A stretch of 9,734 nucleotides of DNA, taken from UASB124 sp041662445. GTDB lineage: Bacteria > Babelota > Babeliae > Babelales > RVW-14. The stretch covers positions 1-9,734 of the forward strand of contig JBAZSL010000027.1 in the NCBI GenBank assembly GCA_041662445.1. The letters run 5' to 3'. Positions within the stretch are counted from its first letter, which is position 1, and every line of letters begins with the position of its first letter. Under the pieces are notes generated by a model. That model was not told where the DNA came from and searched no databases. It saw only the letters and a program-made list of their open reading frames with translations. Shown here piece after piece: positions 1 through 6,089 of this stretch. Both the position numbers and the translations under genes were made by a program.

Positions 1-2
1 AT

Positions 3-149
3 TTATACGATCAATTTTTCAAACCATGAAAGCTCAGTATTATAAATTCCTGCAATACGATTGAGTCGCAAGCCGAAGCGCCTCCTACGATTACGATACT
101 TGTCTGCTACGACTTTACATCGTTTTATCTTGCCTATCACATGTTCGTT
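3..149 (-). pseudogene. C-terminal relic of an IS5-type DDE transposase
   Basis: Read on the minus strand, about 48 codons match the end of IS5-family (DDE_Tnp_1) transposases. The fragment has the form NEHVIGKIKR, then KVVADKYRNRRRRFGLR, then NRIAGIYN, and stops at 3-5. The E-x6-K pair (E at 144-146, then K) is what remains of the family's Y-x2-R-x3-E-x6-K signature, which carries the last acid of the DDE triad. The rest of the enzyme, including both catalytic Asp residues, is absent. Upstream of about position 150 the frame runs into a palindromic repeat, and the only available start there is a TTG inside that repeat. It is therefore not a functional gene. Whether the repeat inserted into the transposase or a deletion joined the two cannot be told from this window. 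Confidence 0.75.
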
Positions 150-151
150 TA

Positions 152-248
152 AATAATTCCTTGGATCCCGGGTCCTTGCCCGGGATGACAAAAACGTGCG
201 TCCGGGCCTGTCCTCCGTAGCTAGCTTCAGCGTAGGAGGAATGACAAA
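152..248. repeat. GC-rich double-hairpin palindromic repeat (copy 1)
   Basis: Two adjacent hairpins. The first has perfect 8-base arms (165-172 and 179-186, containing CCCGGG) around a 6-base loop. The second is a 30-base unit (211-240): arms TCCTCC and GGAGGA, then GTA on both sides, then GCT and AGC, around a 6-base centre. Each hairpin is followed by a GGATGAC or GGAATGAC motif (183-189 and 236-244), as if a short unit were repeated. The element abuts the transposase relic. It resembles small dispersed palindromic elements of intracellular bacteria, but a genome copy count is needed to prove that it is dispersed. A second unit with the same geometry lies at 4201-4230. Confidence 0.6.
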
Positions 249-298
249 AACCGCGGCCAAGATAGCCCGGTTAAACAGGTTTCGAAAGAGGTCTAATT

Positions 299-335
299 AA
301 AAAATCCCCCAGGTTGTTTGACCAACCCGGGGGAC
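299..335 (-). terminator. Rho-independent terminator after the basic exported protein gene
   Basis: On the minus strand an 11-pair stem with one mismatch (arms 305-316 and 323-334, GGGGG against CCCCC at the base) closes a 6-base loop. It is followed by six T (299-304). It starts about 20 bases after the stop of the 355-804 gene, which makes it a textbook intrinsic terminator. Confidence 0.88.
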
Positions 336-354
336 GTCTCTGGATAGATACTAC

Positions 355-804
355 TTAATGAGCCTTACGAAGCTCATCTACCGATTTTGGAGCCAGCGTC
401 TTAGAACGCTTTGTTCTGCTGGCCACCTGCGCATGTTTCTTACGTGCATCAACCGACTTTGTGGCGACGCTACGACGAACACGCTTACCGGCAACTTTCT
501 TCTTCGCTGGGTTCTTAGACTTTGTTACGGCAACCTTTTTGCCGCCTTTCTTAGCCTTAGACAACGTCCGCGAAGACTTGTTCACGCCTTTATAGGCACG
601 TTGTTTATACGTTTGTTTGCGTTGCTTACTAACGCGGTTTTCGGCGCGAAGATTTGAACCCGCTTTTGGCAGTTTGATAACTGCTGCAACGGTATCCGGT
701 TTCTTCCTTTTACCGGTTTCGGTAAGTGCCGAAAGTGGACCTGCGCCCATCAGCGTTATAACAACAAAACCAATGATACGTTTATGTTTAGTATTAAAAC
801 TCAT
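355..804 (-). CDS. Exported, extremely Lys/Arg-rich (histone H1-like) protein
   Basis: 149 residues; I do not recognise a named family. The N-terminus is a clear Sec signal peptide: basic start (K6, K8, R9), hydrophobic core about residues 10-22, and likely cleavage after LSA (residue 26). The mature part has 41 Lys/Arg in 123 residues. There are no acidic residues between E55 and D119, and runs such as KKGGKK and PAKKKVAGKRVRR recall the tails of histone H1 or bacterial H1-like proteins. A cytoplasmic nucleoid protein would not need a signal peptide, so this one probably acts in the periplasm, at the surface or outside the cell. Possible roles (inference) are binding envelope polyanions, extracellular DNA or host nucleic acid. 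A strong ribosome binding site (AGAGGAG, six bases before ATG 802-804) fixes the start, and a terminator follows. It appears to be a single-gene unit. Confidence 0.8.
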   Translation of the reverse strand: MSFNTKHKRIIGFVVITLMGAGPLSALTETGKRKKPDTVAAVIKLPKAGSNLRAENRVSKQRKQTYKQRAYKGVNKSSRTLSKAKKGGKKVAVTKSKNPAKKKVAGKRVRRSVATKSVDARKKHAQVASRTKRSKTLAPKSVDELRKAH

Positions 805-873
805 TATCTCCTCTTCTTTTTTTGAACTTAGTTAAACAATGGCGCTTGCAAGACTACCGTTATTACTAAGTCC

Positions 874-903
874 ACTTTAGCAAGGAGAAACCAGCTAAAT
901 CAA
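874..903 (-). promoter_or_regulatory. Possible sigma70-type promoter for the basic exported protein
   Basis: On the minus strand TTGATT (898-903) lies 18 bases upstream of TAAAGT (874-879), each matching four of six consensus positions. It sits about 70 bases before the ATG at 804 and after the candidate sod terminator, where a promoter is needed. Weak sequence evidence only. Confidence 0.25.
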
Positions 904-912
904 GAGATTGGT

Positions 913-963
913 AAAAATAAAAAAGCGAGAAAATGGCGTCAAAACCGCTACAAAGTGCCATTT
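913..963 (-). terminator. Candidate terminator after sod
   Basis: Minus-strand hairpin with perfect 7-base arms (957-963 and 931-937, AAATGGC against GCCATTT) and a 19-base loop. It is followed six bases later by the T-rich stretch TTTTTTATTTTT (913-924). It begins about 10 bases past the sod stop. The long loop and the gap before the T tract make it weaker than the terminators at 299 and 1766. Confidence 0.45.
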
Positions 964-973
964 CTGTTTTGAT

Positions 974-1753
974 TTAGTGTCCGGATGTGGCGTTAATGCC
1001 ATCTTTATAGAGTTTTTCTACGTAGTCCCAATTCACGACATTCCACCAGTTTTTAACAAAATCGACGCGTTTATTGCGATATTTGAGATAGTACGCATGT
1101 TCCCAGATATCGAGCACTAATACCGGAAACAACCCCTGCACCATGGGCGTGTCATGATTCAAGGTGCTCATAATTACCAGTTTTTTGTCCGGTGATAGGC
1201 AAAGCCAGGTCCACCCACTGCCAACATGTCCAAGGGCACTTTTTTCAAAGGCCTCCTGAAAAGATTGCAATGACCCAAAAGATGCGGCAATTGCTTGTGC
1301 CACCAGTGGTGTTGGTGCTGTGGCACCGTTGGGTGCTATAAGGTTCCAGTACAAGGAGTGGTTAAAGTGTCCGCCAGCGTTATTGCGTACTGCATCTTTA
1401 ATGGATGAGGGCAAGGCATCAAGGTTGGTAAGAAGTTCTTCGATCGTATACTTGTGAAACTTCGGAAATTTCTCAAGCGCTTTATTCACATTATCAACAT
1501 AGGCTTGATGGTGCTTGTCATGGTGGATGCTCATGGTTTCAGTATCAAGATAGGGTTCGCGGGCGTTGGGGGCAAAGGGGAGTGGTGGTAAAGAAAACGG
1601 ATAGGTAAAACCGAAAATTTTAAATGTGGTTGCTCGTGGTGCCAAACGAGGCGAAAATATGCACGAGCCTTTTTTAGAACGAATGTAGAACGCAACGACT
1701 AAGACGCATACTATTCCGAGTATGAGCCAGTGATGAGTACAAGCGCATTTCAT
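974..1753 (-). CDS. sod: Membrane-anchored Fe/Mn superoxide dismutase
   Basis: 259 residues. Dismutes superoxide to oxygen and hydrogen peroxide. Residues about 45-250 are a complete Fe/Mn dismutase. Metal ligands are H77 (in SIHHDKHHQ), H132 (FNHSLYW), and D215 and H219 (DIWEHAYY); gateway Y85 is present. The C-terminal WWNVVNWD block is intact. About 50 residues precede the normal start, with a hydrophobic segment at 9-24 and basic residues after it (RSKK). This predicts an N-terminal anchor with the enzyme outside the inner membrane. The extension is real: AAGGA stands six bases before ATG 1751-1753. Two active-site positions are notable. H200 (LNHDTP) replaces the usual Gln of bacterial Mn enzymes (NQDSP), and V213 sits two residues before ligand D215 where E. 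coli SodA has Gly. Metal preference is therefore uncertain. The gene follows ndk by 72 bases, which are mostly filled by the ndk terminator. Confidence 0.95.
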   Translation of the reverse strand: MKCACTHHWLILGIVCVLVVAFYIRSKKGSCIFSPRLAPRATTFKIFGFTYPFSLPPLPFAPNAREPYLDTETMSIHHDKHHQAYVDNVNKALEKFPKFHKYTIEELLTNLDALPSSIKDAVRNNAGGHFNHSLYWNLIAPNGATAPTPLVAQAIAASFGSLQSFQEAFEKSALGHVGSGWTWLCLSPDKKLVIMSTLNHDTPMVQGLFPVLVLDIWEHAYYLKYRNKRVDFVKNWWNVVNWDYVEKLYKDGINATSGH

Positions 1754-1765
1754 GTTTTTTCCTTC

Positions 1766-1806
1766 AAAAAAAAATCGAGGAGCAACAATAATGTCACTCC
1801 TCGATT
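1766..1806 (-). terminator. Strong rho-independent terminator after ndk, directly before sod
   Basis: A perfect 10-pair stem (arms 1797-1806 and 1773-1782, minus-strand AATCGAGGAG against CTCCTCGATT) with a 14-base loop, followed by nine T (1766-1774). It lies 19 bases past the ndk stop, and its T run ends one base before the GAAGGA that contains the sod ribosome binding site. Confidence 0.92.
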
Positions 1807-1833
1807 GATAAACGAATAAAACAGTTTAAGCAA
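1805..1833 (-). promoter_or_regulatory. Possible sod promoter overlapping the ndk stop
   Basis: On the minus strand TTGCTT (1828-1833) is separated by exactly 17 bases from TATCAA (1805-1810), giving three and four matches to the sigma70 consensus. Transcription would start near 1798, inside the 5' arm of the ndk terminator. A sod transcript starting there could not form the full hairpin and would escape termination. Weak boxes; the position is the main argument. Confidence 0.3.
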
Positions 1834-2233
1834 GTTCCGGGAAAAAGAACCTTACTTCAGCTGCTGCCGTTTGCGGTGCATCTGAACCATGAGTTGCATT
1901 AACGCCAACGTTCGTGCCATAAAGCCTGCGCAAACAGTTGGGCGCAGCCTTAACAGGATCGGTTGATCCCATAAGGTCGCGCCATGCCTGGATGGCGTTG
2001 GCTTTTTCAAGTGCCATGACTACTACCGGACTAGAGATCATGAACTCAACAAGTTCGACATAAAAAGGCTTGCCCTTGTGTACGGCATAAAAGCTTTCTG
2101 CCTGTTCTTTGGACAGGTGCAGTTTTTTCATGCCAACAATGGTAAAACCCTCTGCTTCGATACGGTCAATGATCTTGCCCGCGTTCTTTGCGCGTACAGC
2201 GTCTGGTTTAATAATTGCTAATGTACGTTCCAT
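1826..2233 (-). CDS. ndk: Nucleoside diphosphate kinase
   Basis: 135 residues, a normal length for the family. Transfers the gamma phosphate of ATP to other (d)NDPs through a phospho-histidine, balancing NTP pools in the cytoplasm. It starts with the family's ERTLAIIKPDA block (K9 binds phosphate). The catalytic histidine is H115 in NATHGSDA. Other nucleotide-binding positions are visible: Y49, F57, R85 in AWRDLMG, T91, R102 and N112. The ATG at 2231-2233 comes only six bases after the rpsA stop. The only ribosome binding site seen is a weak AGGA inside the last rpsA codons, so translation is probably coupled to rpsA. A strong terminator closes the unit. Nothing looks broken. Confidence 0.97.
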   Translation of the reverse strand: MERTLAIIKPDAVRAKNAGKIIDRIEAEGFTIVGMKKLHLSKEQAESFYAVHKGKPFYVELVEFMISSPVVVMALEKANAIQAWRDLMGSTDPVKAAPNCLRRLYGTNVGVNATHGSDAPQTAAAEVRFFFPELA

Positions 2234-2239
2234 GGTTGC

Positions 2240-4027
2240 TTAGTCCTGCTTGGAGTTTTTAAGACGAGCAGCGTGCTCTTCAAGTGCCTGTTGCAAAGCA
2301 CTCTTAATTTCACGTTGCTTGACTGGCTTAGGTTGCTCCGCGGCAGCTTTTTCTGCTGTAGGTGCTTTGGCAGTCTTTTCTCGCATAACCGGTTGTTCTT
2401 CGCCAGCAGGCTTCTCTTTAAGCGCGCGTAGGCTAAGACCGAGTTTGCGTTCTTCCGGACTGACCTTGATGACTCTAAATTTAGCGATTTGGCCAACTTT
2501 AAGGATGTCATCAACTTTTGCTACTTCAGCATCCGAAAGCTCGGAGATGTGGACAAGTCCTTCGATCCCTGAAGAGAGTTTTACAAAAGCGCCAAAATTG
2601 GTGATTTTGGAAATAGAGCCCTCAGCGATATCGCCAATCTTGTATTCAGTGGCGACGGTTGTCCATGGATCTTTTTCGAGTTGTTTGATACCAAGAGAGA
2701 TCTTACGGTTTTCAGGATCAAGTGACAGGATAACTGCCTCAACGGTATCAGCTTTTTTATAGCGATCCCCTGGGTGTCCAACGTGATCGGTCCACGAAAT
2801 ATCGGAGATATGGACGAGGCCGTCAACACCTTCAATAAGTTGAACGAACAAGCCGAAGTCGGTGATGTTGGTGATTTTGCCTTGAATTTTGTCGCCAACT
2901 TTGAACTTCTCAGCAACAGTCTTCCAAGGATCTGATGAAAGTTGTTTGACACTGAGCGACATGCGACGATTGTCTTTGTCGAGTGCAACAACGTAAGCTT
3001 CAACCGTTGAACCTACCGTAAAGTACTTTGACAGGTTGCTGATACGTTCGGTCCACGAAACTTCTGAAATGTGTACCAAGCCTTCAACACCTTTTTCGAC
3101 CTCAACAAACAATCCGTAATCGGTAATGCTTGAAATGCGGCCTTTAATGTGTGAGCCAACAGGATATTTTTGATCGACATTTTCCCATGGATTTGGCGTC
3201 AATTGCTTCATGCCAAGAGAAATTTTCTCATTCTTTTTATCGAAAGAAATTACCTTGACGGTAATAGTGTCGCCAATTTTTACCAGTTCGCTTGGGTGTG
3301 CAATGCGGCCCCAGGACATATCGGTGATATGAAGAAGTCCGTCAATGCCGCCAACGTCAACAAAGACGCCGTAGCTGGTAATGTTTTTAACGATACCTTG
3401 GATAACTTGGCTTTCTTGAATGGTTTCAAGAGCCTTCTTTTTATCCTCAGCGCGTTGTTCTTCTAGATATTTTCTGCGTGAGATAATGACGTTACCGCGT
3501 TTACGGTTGACCTTGAGAATTTTGCAGATAACCTCTTGCCCTACAAATTGGTCAAAATTCATAACGCGTTGGGTATCAACCTGTGATCCAGGAAGGAATG
3601 CAGGGATACCAACGTCGACACTTAAGCCGCCTTTGACCTTGTGGGTAACAATACCGCGAACTGGTTCATCAGCTGCAGCATGTTCTGCAATCTTTTCCCA
3701 AGCCTTGAGGGCTTTTGCCTTTTGGTACGAAAGAACGACGGTGCCGTTTTCGTCTTCAAGGCGGTCAAGAATGACGTCGATTTCTTGGTTAGGTTCAATT
3801 TTTTTGAGTTCAAAATCAGAAAATTCAAATGCCGGAATAAGGCTGTCTGATTTGTAATCGATGCTGACAAGGATGCCATTGTTTTCTTTAGAAAGAACAC
3901 GGCCTTTAATGACTTTACCGGTTTGGAACTTAGCGGCATAGCCGTCATAAAGTTTGACGAGTTCGGCACGCTGTTCTTCGGTTAACTGGAGTTCCTCATC
4001 AAAGATGGGGTCATTACGCTTAAGCAT
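2240..4027 (-). CDS. rpsA: Ribosomal protein S1 (six S1 domains)
   Basis: 595 residues from the preferred start. Binds mRNA on the small ribosomal subunit and helps it into the initiation site. Six OB-fold S1 repeats run at about residues 36-103, 120-185, 206-274, 291-361, 378-448 and 465-534. The last four are the strongest copies, with the repeated G-x-V/I...YG/FGxFV...GLVHIS pattern; the first two are more divergent, as in E. coli S1 where they bind the ribosome. A charged Lys/Ala/Glu tail of about 60 residues follows. Start choice: the frame also contains an ATG at 4046-4048 with no ribosome binding site. The ATG at 4025-4027 has AAGGA (4036-4040) eight bases upstream, so I place the start there. 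The gene leads an rpsA-ndk operon. Its promoter should lie in the 415-base gap upstream, but I see no convincing boxes. Confidence 0.96.
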   Translation of the reverse strand: MLKRNDPIFDEELQLTEEQRAELVKLYDGYAAKFQTGKVIKGRVLSKENNGILVSIDYKSDSLIPAFEFSDFELKKIEPNQEIDVILDRLEDENGTVVLSYQKAKALKAWEKIAEHAAADEPVRGIVTHKVKGGLSVDVGIPAFLPGSQVDTQRVMNFDQFVGQEVICKILKVNRKRGNVIISRRKYLEEQRAEDKKKALETIQESQVIQGIVKNITSYGVFVDVGGIDGLLHITDMSWGRIAHPSELVKIGDTITVKVISFDKKNEKISLGMKQLTPNPWENVDQKYPVGSHIKGRISSITDYGLFVEVEKGVEGLVHISEVSWTERISNLSKYFTVGSTVEAYVVALDKDNRRMSLSVKQLSSDPWKTVAEKFKVGDKIQGKITNITDFGLFVQLIEGVDGLVHISDISWTDHVGHPGDRYKKADTVEAVILSLDPENRKISLGIKQLEKDPWTTVATEYKIGDIAEGSISKITNFGAFVKLSSGIEGLVHISELSDAEVAKVDDILKVGQIAKFRVIKVSPEERKLGLSLRALKEKPAGEEQPVMREKTAKAPTAEKAAAEQPKPVKQREIKSALQQALEEHAARLKNSKQD

Positions 4028-4035
4028 TAACGAGA

Positions 4036-4040
4036 TCCTT
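4036..4040 (-). promoter_or_regulatory. Ribosome binding site deciding the rpsA start
   Basis: AAGGA on the minus strand, eight bases before ATG 4025-4027. The in-frame ATG at 4046-4048 lies upstream of it and has no purine-rich site of its own, so the shorter protein beginning MLKRNDPIF is favoured. Confidence 0.75.
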
Positions 4041-4144
4041 CGTGGCATGGCGTTTTGGGGTTAGGCTAACTGCCGTCCACACACCAGCTTTTTAAAGGGT
4101 TGGACTAATAAAAACTGTACACTGTGACGCATAATCCTTGCCCC

Positions 4145-4236
4145 CCGCTCGTCCCGCCGTCGCCAAGGCTATGGCGGGCAGGCCTGCGTGTATCGCTTGT
4201 CTCGCCGAAGCTATTGAAAGCGAAGGCGGAAAGGGC
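4145..4236. repeat. GC-rich double-hairpin palindromic repeat (copy 2)
   Basis: Two adjacent imperfect hairpins. The first pairs CCCGCC (4153-4158) with GGCGGG (4173-4178). The second is a 30-base unit (4201-4230): arms CTCGCC and GGCGGA, then GAA on both sides, then GCT and AGC, around a 6-base centre. The 30-base unit has exactly the geometry of the one at 211-240, although its arms differ in sequence. It lies in the rpsA upstream region. Confidence 0.55.
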
Positions 4237-4285
4237 ACGAATGGGGCAGTATTTAAAAAATACGACACAAACAGCATTCTAACAG

Positions 4286-4307
4286 AAAAAAATGGTTTGA
4301 TCAAACC
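4286..4307 (-). terminator. Palindrome plus T tract, possible second terminator
   Basis: On the minus strand the perfect 14-base palindrome GGTTTGATCAAACC (4294-4307) is followed by ATTTTTTT (4286-4293). The stem has only five pairs around GATC, so it is weak. It may back up the hairpin at 4370-4390. Confidence 0.4.
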
Positions 4308-4360
4308 GGTTTTATGCTGTGGGACGGGGTAAAAGAGGTGCTAGGTGGTGTGTTGGTGGC

Positions 4361-4413
4361 AAAGAAAGAGAGGCGCAGCGACTGCGCCTCGTTGTTGCTG
4401 TGTGCGGTGGGGG
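4361..4413 (-). terminator. Terminator repeat, copy A (after the 541-residue gene)
   Basis: Contains a perfect 9-pair hairpin (4370-4378 with 4382-4390, GAGGCGCAG against CTGCGCCTC) with a 3-base loop. On the minus strand it is followed by the pyrimidine-rich TCTTTCTTT. It starts 73 bases past the stop at 4464. The whole 53-base block matches the block at 6176-6228 in 48 positions, with four of the five differences inside or next to the loop. Confidence 0.75.
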
Positions 4414-4463
4414 TGGTGTTGTGGCTTTGACCGCTCACTTTAGATGATGGTGATTGTTATCTG

Positions 4464-6089
4464 TTAATCAACCTCGTCGAGAGATGTTTTCGGATGCGCG
4501 GGACTTGCTTGCGGTAGCGTGGGAGATGCTGGCGGTGTAATAGCCTTTGGTTTTTGCAGCGTAGAAGCCTTTTTCGCATGTTCTTTCAATAAGGCATTGA
4601 GCCGCTCCTGTGCTTGTTGTATTTGCGTTTTTAATAGTGCAATATTCGCGAGTTTATCTTTGAATTCTCGGGGGGTAAAGAAGCTAACTGCGTCCCTAAG
4701 TTCTCGATCCGCCTGCGCAATTGTTTCTTCGTAGCTTTTCTTTGATGCAGCACTTAACAAACGCTTTGCAGTATCAGGTGTGAATGTTCCTTTTTCGGCA
4801 GCTGCAAATGTTGAGAGTATCTCTTGAAGCTTACTGATTGCTTCTTCGACATGCGTCTGTGCCAGCATTCGTTTCTGATAGTCTTCTCTTTCTTGGGCAA
4901 CTCTTTTAAGTCGTTCTGTCTCGTCTGATACTCCTTCTCTTGGTGATTCTTGTTCTTCTTCTTGCTCATGTGTTGGTGTTTCTTCACTTTTTTTTATTTT
5001 TGCAAGACCAGCTATAGCTTTTTCACGTAAACCCGCCAGACGTGGGGATAGTTTCTGATAGATGTCCATAGCTTGTTGTATGGATAAATAGGTGTCTCTA
5101 GCTTGTTGCCCAGTCATTGATAATATACTTTTGCCTAGAGTTAGAATGTGCGAGTGTATGCTATCAGTAAATGAACACACAGCCTTCAGATCGTCAAAAA
5201 ATTGCGAATAAGGTTCCACGTGCTTATAAACTTCGCTTTCCTGATCATCAAACTGCCTTTCCCAAAAATCTATTTTGGACAAGCAAAATTGGTATTTTAT
5301 CTCAAGGGAAATATCTAGTCCTTCGTATGTTTTTCCCCCTTTGTTTAATATCAGTATTTTTGCTTCAAGAGAATACAAAAGATTCAGCTGCTGCTCTTGC
5401 GGTAGCAAAACAATTTTTTCAATAATCCCCGTGCTTTTATCCATCGCTTGCTGTACATCTGTAAGATTGTTAATTGCGTTGGAAATATATGGATTCCAAT
5501 CAATCCTTAATAGACCAATTTTTGATGCTCTCTCTGGATTCCTCCGATCAAGTATTTCTATGAAGGGGGCGTATTTATCAATGCCACATTTCGCTAGAAT
5601 GCGACCTGCTTTTTTTCTTAAGAGTTGTATTTGTTGATCGCTCTCACCATGCATATGGAGAAGTGTTTCAAATTGCTGGGAATATCGTGTTATGTTTCTG
5701 TAAGCTTTATCAATCTCTCCATTGGTGAGATTGATTTGCACGATGTTGAGAAGGTGGCTTGCCGGGATAAATTTTTGTTCAAATACTGGCTCGGAAATCT
5801 TTTCTTGTAACTCTTTTACCGCAGCTTGAAATGCTTTTGATTGCTTGAAGTCATTATCGGTAACAACAGCTTTTTTTGAGCCATTCATCCGTGCATTGCG
5901 TGCAAATTTTTGCTGCACCTCATGTACGCCTTGTCTGAAATTTTCTGTTTTCATGATTTCATGGATATCCGCTGACGGTTGCTTCGCGGCAGCATGGGCA
6001 GGAATTGCCGGCCCACATTTAGTGAAAAAACCTAAACTAGAGAGCAAAAGTACAACGCTGTTTCTGAGCATGTGATTCTGTTTCTTCAT
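4464..6089 (-). CDS. Exported coiled-coil protein of unknown function
   Basis: 541 residues; I recognise no family. Signal peptide: basic start (K2, K3, R9), hydrophobic stretch about 11-23, and an AHA cleavage site after residue 33. A Cys at 25 lacks a proper lipobox, so a lipoprotein is unlikely. The mature protein looks almost wholly helical: a charged N-terminal region (34-110), a helical middle (110-360), an acidic low-complexity link (about 367-392, rich in Glu), then likely coiled coils at about 393-425 and 475-508. It ends in a Pro-rich tail (about 518-534) and the acidic end LDEVD. The ATG at 6087-6089 is chosen because AAAAGGAG stands five bases upstream; a longer frame would need a TTG without such a site. 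It lies between the phosphatase gene and rpsA and has its own terminator. Its exported nature and its neighbours suggest an envelope or secreted host-interaction protein (inference). Confidence 0.85.
   Translation of the reverse strand: MKKQNHMLRNSVVLLLSSLGFFTKCGPAIPAHAAAKQPSADIHEIMKTENFRQGVHEVQQKFARNARMNGSKKAVVTDNDFKQSKAFQAAVKELQEKISEPVFEQKFIPASHLLNIVQINLTNGEIDKAYRNITRYSQQFETLLHMHGESDQQIQLLRKKAGRILAKCGIDKYAPFIEILDRRNPERASKIGLLRIDWNPYISNAINNLTDVQQAMDKSTGIIEKIVLLPQEQQLNLLYSLEAKILILNKGGKTYEGLDISLEIKYQFCLSKIDFWERQFDDQESEVYKHVEPYSQFFDDLKAVCSFTDSIHSHILTLGKSILSMTGQQARDTYLSIQQAMDIYQKLSPRLAGLREKAIAGLAKIKKSEETPTHEQEEEQESPREGVSDETERLKRVAQEREDYQKRMLAQTHVEEAISKLQEILSTFAAAEKGTFTPDTAKRLLSAASKKSYEETIAQADRELRDAVSFFTPREFKDKLANIALLKTQIQQAQERLNALLKEHAKKASTLQKPKAITPPASPTLPQASPAHPKTSLDEVD

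Larger units (their letters stand above)
4049..4463. other. 415-base intergenic region without a gene
   Basis: Lies between the rpsA start and the 3' end of the 541-residue exported protein gene. In minus-strand order it holds a terminator-bearing repeat (4361-4413), a second terminator-like palindrome (4286-4307), a GC-rich palindromic repeat (about 4145-4236), and an AT-richer leader (4050-4135) where the rpsA promoter should be. Short open frames exist here on both strands, but they mainly translate the palindromic repeat, lack ribosome binding sites and resemble no protein I know. I see no RNA gene. Confidence 0.7.

Noticed and set aside
150..260. An 85-residue reading of the transposase relic starting inside the repeat
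   Set aside because: It would begin at TTG in the palindromic element with no ribosome binding site. Only the last ~48 codons show transposase similarity.
358..835. Plus-strand frames opposite the basic exported protein
   Set aside because: The minus-strand frame has a signal peptide, a strong ribosome binding site and a terminator. The plus-strand frames have none of these; they stay open because Lys/Arg codons seldom give stops on the other strand.
2250..3857. Several open frames of 98-170 residues on the plus strand across rpsA, and shorter minus-strand frames inside it
   Set aside because: They are shadows of the rpsA frame, whose six S1 repeats leave no doubt which frame is coding.
4138..4332. 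Small open frames on both strands in the 415-base gap (64 and 70 residues)
   Set aside because: They largely translate the palindromic repeat, have no ribosome binding site and do not resemble known proteins.
6000..6089. Possible lipoprotein signal (FFTKC) in the 541-residue protein
   Set aside because: The residues before Cys25 (T, K) do not fit a lipobox, and a good AHA cleavage site follows.
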